Source: Thermoanaerobaculia bacterium
GTDB lineage: Bacteria > Acidobacteriota > Thermoanaerobaculia > Multivoradales > Multivoraceae
NCBI GenBank assembly: GCA_022823665.1
Contig: JAJEHN010000008.1
Coordinates: 193,847-257,846 of the forward strand
Direction of reading: 5' to 3'
DNA length: 64,000 nt
Below, one piece after another: positions 1 to 8,231 of this stretch. Within the stretch, counting starts at the first letter, position 1, and each line of letters opens with the position of its first letter. Below the pieces are notes generated by a model. That model was not told the DNA's origin. It was given only the letters and a program-made list of their open reading frames with translations, and ran no database searches. The position numbers were made by a program, and so were the translations under genes.

Positions 1-1
1 G

Positions 2-1180
2 GACCGGTTCTACGCCGGCGCGCCGAGCTGCACCCCGACCCGGGCAACGGTCATGACGGGCCGCACGAACGACCGCACCGGGGCCTTCCGCGTCGGCGAC
101 TCGATCAACAAACAGGAGAAGATGCTCTCCACGGCGTTCCGGCAGGCCGGCTACGCCACGGCCCACTTCGGCAAGTGGCACCTGAACGACGTCCATCCGG
201 CCGGCGACAACCCGCTGCCCGCGGACGATCCCCACAACCCCGGAGAACTCGGCTTCGACTACTGGCTGAGCCACACGAACCAGTTCAACGTGGATCCGGT
301 GCTGAGCCAGAACGGCGTGCCGAAGCAGTTCGAGGGCGACTCGTCCGAGGTCCTGGTCGAGGAGGCGCTGCGCTACATCTCGGAACAGCGGGAGAACGGC
401 AAACCCGTGTTCGCGGTGATCTGGTACGCCTCCCCGCACCGGCCGTTCGCCTCCCTGCCGGACGACGAGGAGCCCTTCGCTGAGCTGGACGACGCCTCGA
501 GGACGCACCACGCCGAGATCGTCGCAATGGACCGCTCCATCGGCACCCTCCGCCAGGGCCTGCGCGAACTCGGCATCGCCCACAACACCCTCGTGTGGTT
601 CACCAGCGACAACGGCGGACTGCCCGACATCTCCTACGGCCCCGAACACCCCGGCGTCCGCCCCGACACCACCGGCCACCTGCGCGGCTTCAAGAAGGAC
701 TTCTACGAAGGCGGCCTGCGCGTGCCGACGATCGTCGAATGGCCGGGCGAGATCGCCCCGCGAATCTCGAGCTTTCCCGCCAGCACGATGGACATCTTCC
801 CGACCCTGATCGAGGTCGCGGGGCTCGACCCGGAGTCGATCAACGCCGTCCACGACGGCATCTCCATCGCCGGCGTCTTCGACTCCGAGCCCGCACGCCG
901 GGATCAGCCCATCGGCTTCCGCGCCAGCGGCGGTCACGCCTGGCTCGACAACGACGTCAAGCTGATGCGGAACTTCTTCTCCGACCCGACCGATCCGTTC
1001 GAGCTCTACAACGTGATCGACGATCCCGCTGAAGAGCGGGACCTGATCGACGAGCAGCCCGAGATCGCCGCCCGGATGCGCGCCGAACTGGATGCCTGGA
1101 ACCGCTCCGTCGACGCGAGCGTCACCGGCGCCGACTACCCGGAGGGCCACGTGCTGCCTTCCGGCCGGGAGTCGAAGTAG
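2..1180 (+). CDS. Sulfatase, 5' partial (runs off left edge)
   Basis: Frame 2 reads DRFYAGAPSCTPTRATVMTGR, with the C-x-P-x-R formylglycine signature; also GKWHL and TSDNGG motifs. Confidence 0.93.
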   Translation, partial: DRFYAGAPSCTPTRATVMTGRTNDRTGAFRVGDSINKQEKMLSTAFRQAGYATAHFGKWHLNDVHPAGDNPLPADDPHNPGELGFDYWLSHTNQFNVDPVLSQNGVPKQFEGDSSEVLVEEALRYISEQRENGKPVFAVIWYASPHRPFASLPDDEEPFAELDDASRTHHAEIVAMDRSIGTLRQGLRELGIAHNTLVWFTSDNGGLPDISYGPEHPGVRPDTTGHLRGFKKDFYEGGLRVPTIVEWPGEIAPRISSFPASTMDIFPTLIEVAGLDPESINAVHDGISIAGVFDSEPARRDQPIGFRASGGHAWLDNDVKLMRNFFSDPTDPFELYNVIDDPAEERDLIDEQPEIAARMRAELDAWNRSVDASVTGADYPEGHVLPSGRESK

Positions 1181-1201
1181 CCAGCAGGCCAGGGCCGCGG
1201 A

Positions 1202-1248
1202 ACTGGGTGCGCCGGCGCCCCCGCCGGCATCCGGCGCGCCAGCGCCGG
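1202..1248 (-). repeat. Palindromic repeat copy a (minus orientation) downstream of sulfatase
   Basis: Reverse complement contains GCCGGCG-GGGG-CGCCGGC-GCACCCAGT; a second hairpin CCGGCGC-GCCA-GCGCCGG lies at 1231-1248. Confidence 0.7.
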
Positions 1249-1338
1249 TTCCGACCCCGCCGGGGCCTACCTCATCTACTGCGCGAGGAACTCCCCCAAA
1301 CTCCTCGTTCTTCGGACCGCTCCCTGGACGGCTGCCAG

Positions 1339-1367
1339 TTGACCCGGACGACGTGGGTACCTAGCCT
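1339..1367 (+). promoter_or_regulatory. Leaderless-type promoter of antitoxin-like ORF
   Basis: TTGACC (1339-1344), N17, TAGCCT (1362-1367), then 6 nt to ATG 1374. Confidence 0.5.
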
Positions 1368-1373
1368 CCGCTC

Positions 1374-1598
1374 ATGAACGTCACCTTCTCCATCGACGAG
1401 CAGGTCATTGCCGAGGCCCGGCGGATCGCTGCCTCGCGGGGAACCAGCCTCGACCAGTTGGTGCGGGACTATCTCCACGACCTCACCCGAACCGACGACG
1501 CCGAAGCAGTCCTGGCAAGGTTGGACGCGCTCTGGGCCGAAGAGACCCACCGTTCGAAATGTTCCTGGACGCGCGAGGAAGTGCATAGACGTCCGTGA
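1374..1598 (+). CDS. Small antitoxin-like (ribbon-helix-helix type) protein, no cognate toxin seen
   Basis: MNVTFSIDEQVIAEARRIAASRGTSLDQLVRDYL resembles VapB/RHH antitoxins. Confidence 0.6.
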   Translation: MNVTFSIDEQVIAEARRIAASRGTSLDQLVRDYLHDLTRTDDAEAVLARLDALWAEETHRSKCSWTREEVHRRP

Positions 1599-1808
1599 GC
1601 GCCTCGGCCATCGCCCCAGCACAACCGGATCCCCGTTGATTCCACTCCACGGTCCACTAAGACGGGTCACCGAGGTCGGCAATCACGGGAGCACTCGCTG
1701 GCCAAGTCGGGTTCCGTAGCTCGTCAATGGCAGCTCGATACTCCTCATCGACCCACACTTCCGACGCAGACGCCACGTGCGGACAGCCCGCGTGGCGCGA
1801 GTATGGAC

Positions 1809-2156
1809 TCAGCGCGGAACGAGATCGTCCAAGCCGATGCCAAGAGCATCGGCGAGTCGCCGGAGCGTATGAACGGAGCCGGTCCGGCGTCCCGCTTCGA
1901 TGTCAACGATCTGGACACGGCTGGCGTCGGCGGCGCGGGCAAGAGCCGACTGCGACAAGCCGCGGTGTTCGCGCCAAACCCGGAGCGGCGGCTCGCCGTC
2001 GATCAGCAGATCAGCGACCGCTTCCGGAAGGAACTCCTCGGTCCCAGCCTCGATTCTCTTCTGCACAGCAAGCGCGGCCTGGAGGTCGGCCAGGTCGTCC
2101 TCGACGCCGCACAGACGCCGGTACTCGGCCTTCGGGATCGTCACAGTTTCGGTCAT
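1809..2156 (-). CDS. XRE-family HTH antitoxin
   Basis: WREHRGLSQSALARAADASRVQIVDIEAGRRTGSVHTLRRLADALGI is a Cro/C1-type HTH; overlaps upstream toxin ORF by 4 nt. Confidence 0.8.
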   Translation of the reverse strand: MTETVTIPKAEYRRLCGVEDDLADLQAALAVQKRIEAGTEEFLPEAVADLLIDGEPPLRVWREHRGLSQSALARAADASRVQIVDIEAGRRTGSVHTLRRLADALGIGLDDLVPR

Positions 2157-2416
2157 AGAGTCATCCCCCTGTAGGCACTGGCACGACTGGCGACGTGGAG
2201 GATCTCAAGGCGGTCACCGTCGCGCATGATGGCCCGCCAGTCGCCTACGCGGAGTCGGAGCAGTGCATCCGAGCCCCGAAGCCGGGAGACGTTGTTCGCT
2301 TGGGAAGCGGGATCTTCAGCGAACATCCGGATCTTGCGGCGCAGGCGAGAGGCGTGGTTGCGGGGCATGCGAGTGAGGATCCTCACGGCGCTACGGCTGT
2401 AGACGATCTCCTTCAC
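2153..2416 (-). CDS. RelE/ParE-family toxin
   Basis: SRSAVRILTRMPRNHASRLRRKIRMFAEDP...LRLRVGDWRAIMRDGDRLEILHVASRASAYR; GTG start. Confidence 0.82.
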   Translation of the reverse strand: MKEIVYSRSAVRILTRMPRNHASRLRRKIRMFAEDPASQANNVSRLRGSDALLRLRVGDWRAIMRDGDRLEILHVASRASAYRGMTL

Positions 2417-2422
2417 CGCAGG

Positions 2423-2451
2423 AATGTAGCGCTACGCGACAGTGTCGTCAA
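2423..2451 (-). promoter_or_regulatory. Leaderless-type promoter plus operator palindrome of relE-like/xre module
   Basis: Minus strand TTGACG-N17-TACATT-N6-GTG; palindrome GTAGCGCTAC at 2426-2435 overlaps the -10. Confidence 0.55.
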
Positions 2452-2484
2452 GGGCGACACCACCCAGTAGCACCACAAGATGGT

Positions 2485-2541
2485 CGCCGCTTCGCGGCGC
2501 GTACTCTTCAGAAGCTGGCGAGGGCGCCGGCGCACCCAGTG
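2485..2541 (+). repeat. Palindromic repeat copy b (partial)
   Basis: CGCCGC-TTC-GCGGCG stem and GCTGGCG-AGGG-CGCCGGC followed by GCACCCAGTG. Confidence 0.7.
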
Positions 2542-2556
2542 GGAGGGACGGCAGCC

Positions 2557-3429
2557 TCAGTGAATCACCCCCCGCAGCCGCGGGTCCAACAGATCCCTCA
2601 GCGCGTCCCCCACACAGTTGAACGACAGCACCAGCAGGAAGATCGCGACGCCCGGGACGATCGACAGCAGCGGCTGCTGCTCAAGCATCGGGAAGGCCTG
2701 CTGGAGCATGTTCCCCCACGTCGGCGTGGGCGGCTGGATGCCGACGCCGACGAAGCCGAGGGCTGCCTCGGTGAGGACGGCGTAGCCCATGCTGAGGGTG
2801 CTCTGGACAATCACCGGCGCGATGCAGTTGGGCAGGATGTGGCGCAGGATGATGCGGCCGTGGCTGAGGCCGATGCTCTCAGCGGCCTTGACGAAGTCGC
2901 GCTCGCGGATGGACAGGCCCTGGCTGCGGATGATCCTCGCCATCCAGGGCACGTTGGCGATGCCGATCGCGATGATCACGGTCTGTAGCGAACCGCCGAG
3001 CGCGGCCGCCAGGCCGACGGCGATCAGCAGGCTCGGGAACACGACCAGGGCGTCCATCAGGCGCATCAGCACGTCGTCGACGCGGCCGCGGAAGTAGACG
3101 GACAGCAGGCCGAGAGGTACACCCAGCAGCACGCCCAGGCCGACCGCGCCGAGGCTCACCGAAAGCGCGATCCGGGCGCCGACAATCAGCCTCGCCAGCG
3201 TGTCGCGGCCCATCTGGTCGGACCCGAGCCAGTGGGCGGCGCTGGGGCCCGAGAGCAGGTTGTCGAAGTCCATCTCCTCGGCGTCGACCGGGACGATCCA
3301 GGGCGACAGCACGGCCGCGGCGGCGATCAGGGCCAGGACGACGAGGCCGGCGAGCGCCTGGGGGACGCCGGCGAGCTTGCGCAGCAGCTCGACGGTCGGG
3401 TGGCTGCCGGTCGCTGTAGCGCTAGCCAC
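2557..3429 (-). CDS. Dipeptide/oligopeptide ABC transporter permease (DppC/OppC-like)
   Basis: LGSDQMGRDTLARLIVGARIALSVSL...EAALGFVGVGIQPPTPTWGNML. Confidence 0.92.
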   Translation of the reverse strand: MASATATGSHPTVELLRKLAGVPQALAGLVVLALIAAAAVLSPWIVPVDAEEMDFDNLLSGPSAAHWLGSDQMGRDTLARLIVGARIALSVSLGAVGLGVLLGVPLGLLSVYFRGRVDDVLMRLMDALVVFPSLLIAVGLAAALGGSLQTVIIAIGIANVPWMARIIRSQGLSIRERDFVKAAESIGLSHGRIILRHILPNCIAPVIVQSTLSMGYAVLTEAALGFVGVGIQPPTPTWGNMLQQAFPMLEQQPLLSIVPGVAIFLLVLSFNCVGDALRDLLDPRLRGVIH

Positions 3430-4375
3430 CGAACTTGATCCTCGGGTCGAGCCAGGCGCAGGCGACGTCGGTGATGAGATTCGCGGCCAGTACGGCGACC
3501 GCCATCAGCAGCACCGCCGCCTGCACGACCAGGAAGTCGCGGGCGAAGATCGCCTGCACCATGTACTGGCCGGTGCCGGGGATGCCGAACAGCGTCTCGA
3601 TGACGATCGCCCCGGCGAAGATGCGACCGGTCTGCAGGCCGAGGATCGTGACCACCGGCAGCAGGGCGTTGCGCAGCGCGTGCGACCAGATCACCGTCCG
3701 CTCCCTCGCACCCCGGGCGCGGGACGTCCGCAGGTAGTCCTGCGCCAGCACTTCGAGCATCGCCGAGCGGCTCTGCCGCATGATCAGCGCGCAGCTCGTC
3801 ACGCCGAGCGCGAACGCCGGCAGGATCATGTGACGCAGGCTCTGGAGCGGATCGTCGAAGAGGCTCACGTAGCCCTGGCTCGGCAGCCAGCCGAGGCCCA
3901 CGCCGAAGAGCAGGATCGCCATGATGCCGAGCCAGAAGTTCGGGATCGCGACCCCGCCGATCGAGACCACCGTCGCCGCGTAGTCGATCGGTTTGCCGCG
4001 GTAGACCGCGGAGGCGATGCCCGCGGGCACGCCGATCAGAACCGCCAGGATCCAGGCTGCGAGGCCGAACTGCAGGGTCACGAGAGCCCGGCCGCCGAGC
4101 TCCTCCGCGACGGGCCGCATGTTCTGGGTCGAGCGGCCGAAGTCGCCCTGCAGAACGTTGCCGAGCCAGATCAGGTACTGGACGACGACCGGCTCGTCGA
4201 GGTTGTGACGCTCCCGGATGAGCTGCAACTGCTCTTCGTCGAGCGCCTCGCCGGGGCCGATGAACGCCCGCGCCGGGTCGCCCGGAATCGCGAGCATCAG
4301 CGCGAACACCAGAAACGTGACGAGGAGGAGAACGGGCACCGCCTGCAGCAGGCGGCGCGCGAGGTAGCTGCGCAT
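3422..4375 (-). CDS. Dipeptide/oligopeptide ABC transporter permease (DppB/OppB-like)
   Basis: MRSYLARRLLQAVPVLLLVTFLVF...YLRTSRARGARERTVIWSHALRNALLPVVTILGLQ. Confidence 0.92.
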   Translation of the reverse strand: MRSYLARRLLQAVPVLLLVTFLVFALMLAIPGDPARAFIGPGEALDEEQLQLIRERHNLDEPVVVQYLIWLGNVLQGDFGRSTQNMRPVAEELGGRALVTLQFGLAAWILAVLIGVPAGIASAVYRGKPIDYAATVVSIGGVAIPNFWLGIMAILLFGVGLGWLPSQGYVSLFDDPLQSLRHMILPAFALGVTSCALIMRQSRSAMLEVLAQDYLRTSRARGARERTVIWSHALRNALLPVVTILGLQTGRIFAGAIVIETLFGIPGTGQYMVQAIFARDFLVVQAAVLLMAVAVLAANLITDVACAWLDPRIKFGG

Positions 4376-4385
4376 TCGACCGGTG

Positions 4386-6023
4386 CTACTCCTCCAGCCA
4401 GATCGTGGCGAAGTTCATCTTGCCGTCCCAGCCCATCAACTGGTCGAGGTTGCGCACCTTCCCGGGCGCCGCCGCGTAGGTCACGCCGTAGAGCAGCGGC
4501 GTGAACCAGGCCTCGCCGAGCACGGTCCGGTTCATCTCGAGGTAGACCTGCTTGCGGGCCTCGTTGTCGTAGTACGACGCGCCAAGCTCCACCAGTTCGT
4601 CGACGTCCGGCCGCAGCACGTTCCCCGGGTTGTAGTAGCCGTCGCTCTTGTAGGCCAGCGAGGCCATCCAGTCCGGCTCCGGATAGCGGCTCCAGGAGGT
4701 GACGAACATCGGGTACTCCTGGCCGTGGTTGAACCGCTCGGTCGCGGGTCCGCTGGAAAGCACGTCGATGTCCATGTGGATGCCGATCTTCTTCAGCATC
4801 GCCCGCACGACCTCGGCGCTGGAGACGAGCAGGGGATTGTGGTGGGTGACCGCCGTGAACTCCAGGCCGCCCTCGCGTCCGGCCTTCGCGAGGTACCGCC
4901 GCGCCTTGTCGATGTCGTAGTAGGGCCGTTCAACGTCCGGCTCGTGGACCCAGGAGCCCACCGGCCACATGCCCGCATCGGCCTCGATCGCCCGGTCGAA
5001 GAAGATCGCCCGGTTGATCACGGTCGGGTCGACGGCATGGGCGATCGCGAGCCGTACGTTCACGTCGTCGAGCGGCGGCTTGTTCACGTTGAAGACCAGC
5101 GTCAGCGCGATGCCGCCGCCCGGCATCGTCTCCATCTGGAAGCGCTCGTCCCGCTCGAACGTCGACACGTCCTTGTAGGGCAGGTAGGTCACGTCGATCT
5201 CACCCGTGCGCAGGGCCGCGGCGCGCACCGTCTCGTCGCGGATCACCCGGATCGTCACCTCGTCGAGGTACGGGAGTTGGTTGCCGTGCTCGTCGCGGCC
5301 CCAGTAGTCCTCGTTCCGCACGAAGCGCACCAGCGTGCCGGTGATCACCTCCTTCAGCTTGAACGGCCCGGTCCCGGCGGGGTTCCAGCCGTAGTCGGGG
5401 CCAAGCTCATCGATCGCCGCCGGCGAACTCATCACGCCGCCCCGGTCGGCCAGCATGCCGAAGCCGGCGCCCCACGGCCGCGCCAGGTCGAAGCGCACGG
5501 TGAAGTCGTCGATCACCTCGACCGCCTCGATCACGGCGAGCGATGCGCGCGGCGTGGCCACGGTCTCGGGATCGAGGATCCGCTCGATGTTGGCCTTCAC
5601 CGCATGGGCATTGAAGGGCGTGCCGTCGTGGAAGACGACGCCCTGACGCAGGCGGAACGTGATCGTGTCGGGATCCGTCCCGATCTCCCAGGACACAGCA
5701 AGCGAGGTCTCCGGCCGCGGGTTGAGCCGCGGGTCCGCGTCGACCAGTTGATCGAAGATCTGCCGCCAGAAGTAGGCGTCGGCGCCCGACCGCCCGAGGA
5801 TCGCGTCGAGCGAGGTGGGCTCCAGGGAATGGCCCACGCGAAGGTGGCCGCCGTAGCGCGGACCGCCGACAGCGGGGGGCCGGGCCGCCAGCGCGTCGGA
5901 ATCGAGCCGCTCGGCCCGACTGCCGGGCGTACAGGCGACGAGGATGGCCTGCAGCGCCGCAACCAGAACCAGCGACGCGGATACGCTCGCTCTCGACGGC
6001 GACGCTCGTGGGACAATGGACAT
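4386..6023 (-). CDS. ABC transporter substrate-binding lipoprotein, family 5 (DppA/OppA-like)
   Basis: YGGHLRVGHSLEPTSLDAILG...TFRLRQGVVFHDGTPFNAHAV; signal with lipobox-like LVAC; start set at MSIVPRAS. Confidence 0.9.
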   Translation of the reverse strand: MSIVPRASPSRASVSASLVLVAALQAILVACTPGSRAERLDSDALAARPPAVGGPRYGGHLRVGHSLEPTSLDAILGRSGADAYFWRQIFDQLVDADPRLNPRPETSLAVSWEIGTDPDTITFRLRQGVVFHDGTPFNAHAVKANIERILDPETVATPRASLAVIEAVEVIDDFTVRFDLARPWGAGFGMLADRGGVMSSPAAIDELGPDYGWNPAGTGPFKLKEVITGTLVRFVRNEDYWGRDEHGNQLPYLDEVTIRVIRDETVRAAALRTGEIDVTYLPYKDVSTFERDERFQMETMPGGGIALTLVFNVNKPPLDDVNVRLAIAHAVDPTVINRAIFFDRAIEADAGMWPVGSWVHEPDVERPYYDIDKARRYLAKAGREGGLEFTAVTHHNPLLVSSAEVVRAMLKKIGIHMDIDVLSSGPATERFNHGQEYPMFVTSWSRYPEPDWMASLAYKSDGYYNPGNVLRPDVDELVELGASYYDNEARKQVYLEMNRTVLGEAWFTPLLYGVTYAAAPGKVRNLDQLMGWDGKMNFATIWLEE

Positions 6024-6278
6024 CTCTCGGGAAGGTGCAACTCTATTGACTGACGGGACGCATACGTTGGAGCAACACCCCGCCTCGGAGATCCGGTTAC
6101 TGGAGTCGCTCTGACGACACCGGCAGCCGCCCCGCGACTCCCGCGCCGCCCGAAGTCCTGGCGGGCAAGGCTCCGCGAAGGAGAACGAGAGCTCGATCGC
6201 TCGGCGAGCACGCTCGACACCGCTACCGACATCCCGTTCCGGGAAGTCCTGCGCATCTTCTGGCGCGCGCTCTCCTAC

Positions 6279-8231
6279 ATGCGCCTGTTCAAGGCGCGCA
6301 TCGCCGCCAAGTTCTCCCTCGTGACCGCGGAGATGGTCTTCCGGCTGCTCGTCGCGCCCTGGCCGGGCAAGATCGTCGTCGATCACGTGATCCTGGGCAT
6401 GCCGATCGTGGACGCGGCCGGCTTCCCCTCCTACCTGTCTCCGTTCGTGCTGTTCCTGGCCGGCAAGGGCCCGGTGGAGATCATGCTCTGGGTCCTGCTG
6501 CTCGGCGTGTTCATGGTGACCGTGTTCGGGTTCACCACGAGCCGGGGCACGGCCAGGTCCGCGAGCGGGATGCCCACCGGAGCGTCCGCCGCCTCATCCG
6601 GCGGCGCCACCACTCTCCTGCAGCAGGGACACGGCACGCTGGCCCAGGGGCACGACACCGCCACCCGGACCGAGAACGAGGCCAACCGCGGCTCCGGCCT
6701 GATGGGGGGCATTCTCGGACTCCTCGACTTCCGGGTCCATCTGCGCCTGACCCAGTCCGTGAACCACCTGCTCCGGACGAAACTCGCCGGACGCATCAAG
6801 CGTCTGCCGATGACCACCCTGGACGACCAGCGGATCGGTGACAGCGTCTACCGCGTCCTCTACGACACGACGAGCGTCAGCCTCGTTCTCTACGAGGTCG
6901 GTCTCGAGTTCTACTCCCACTCTCTCGGCATCACGATCAGCGCGATGATGATGTACACGTACTTCGGCGACGCTCCCGAGGTCATCCTGCTGGCCGCTCT
7001 TTCGCTGCCGATCATGCTGGTGTTCGTCGTCCCCTTCGCGCGCATGGCCCGCCGCAGAAGCCAGGCAAGCCGCGCTTCGGGCGCCGCCACGACGTCGAAC
7101 ATCGAAGAGGGCATGAGCAACGTGCTCGCCGTACAGAGCCTCGGCGGCAACGAGCGGGAGGGCCAGCGGTTCAGGAAGGCCAGCGAGGAGTCCTTCCGGC
7201 GCTTCCGCATCGAGTCGCTGCTCAAGCTGACCTACCAGCAGTTCGGCAGCCTGGCGTTCCTGCTGGGCCAGGTCCTGTTCTTCGTCGTCATCTCCGGACG
7301 CGTGATCGACGGCACGTTCACCGCCGGCGACTACTTCGTCCTCAACTACTACTTCTTCGTCCTGAGCGCGACCTTCAGCGGAGCGGGCTTCATCTACCCG
7401 GTTCTGCAGAACAACATCGCCGGACTGCGCCGCGTGTTCTTCCTGATGGACCTGCCGGCGGAGAGAACGAGCGGAGGCGTCGAACTGCCCCGGATCACCG
7501 GTGGTGTCGACATGGAGGGGGTCGAGTTGACCTACCCGGACGGCCGCCAGGCACTGCGAAACATCGATCTCGAAGCGAGGATCGGCGAGATCGTCGCCTT
7601 CGTCGGACCGACCGGCGCCGGCAAGACGAGCCTCGCCTACATGGTGCCGGCGTTCCTTCAGCCGACGGAAGGCACGGTCTCGATCGATGGCGTCGACCTG
7701 AAGGACGTGTCGGTCGACAGCCTCCGCGAACAGGTCTCCTACGTCTTCCAGGAAACGCAACTCTTCTCCGACTCGATCCTCGAGAACATCCGCTACGGCA
7801 ACCGGGACGCGACGGAAGCGGAGGTCGAGCGTGTCGCCCGCGTCGCCGGAGCCCACGACTTCATCGCCGCCCTGCCCGACGGCTACCGGACGAACCTGGG
7901 CACCGTCACCAGCAAGCTGTCGGTGGGCCAAAAGCAGCGCATCGCCATTGCCCGCGGGCTACTGCGGGATGCCCGCATCCTGATCCTCGATGAGCCGACG
8001 TCCGCACTGGACCCGGAGACGGAGGCCTACCTCGTCGACGCCCTGCACGAAGCGGCGAAGGACAAGCTGGTCATCATCATCGCCCACCGCCTGTCGACGA
8101 TCGCCAACGCAGACCGGATCTGTTTCCTGGAGGACGGCGAGATCCGGGAACAGGGAACCCACGAGGAGCTGATGGCGGTGCCCGACGGGCGCTACCGGAG
8201 GTACGCCACGCTGCAGGCCGGGGCAGGCTGA
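6279..8231 (+). CDS. ABC exporter (TMD-NBD fusion), paralogue of 11176-13275; homology extends upstream to about 6111 with no canonical start
   Basis: Walker A GPTGAGKTS, LSVGQKQRIAIARGLL signature, ILILDEPTSALD. Confidence 0.93.
   Translation: MRLFKARIAAKFSLVTAEMVFRLLVAPWPGKIVVDHVILGMPIVDAAGFPSYLSPFVLFLAGKGPVEIMLWVLLLGVFMVTVFGFTTSRGTARSASGMPTGASAASSGGATTLLQQGHGTLAQGHDTATRTENEANRGSGLMGGILGLLDFRVHLRLTQSVNHLLRTKLAGRIKRLPMTTLDDQRIGDSVYRVLYDTTSVSLVLYEVGLEFYSHSLGITISAMMMYTYFGDAPEVILLAALSLPIMLVFVVPFARMARRRSQASRASGAATTSNIEEGMSNVLAVQSLGGNEREGQRFRKASEESFRRFRIESLLKLTYQQFGSLAFLLGQVLFFVVISGRVIDGTFTAGDYFVLNYYFFVLSATFSGAGFIYPVLQNNIAGLRRVFFLMDLPAERTSGGVELPRITGGVDMEGVELTYPDGRQALRNIDLEARIGEIVAFVGPTGAGKTSLAYMVPAFLQPTEGTVSIDGVDLKDVSVDSLREQVSYVFQETQLFSDSILENIRYGNRDATEAEVERVARVAGAHDFIAALPDGYRTNLGTVTSKLSVGQKQRIAIARGLLRDARILILDEPTSALDPETEAYLVDALHEAAKDKLVIIIAHRLSTIANADRICFLEDGEIREQGTHEELMAVPDGRYRRYATLQAGAG

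Noticed and set aside
6046-6070. TTGACT as a promoter for the exporter at 6111/6279
   Set aside because: No acceptable -10 at 16-18 bp spacing
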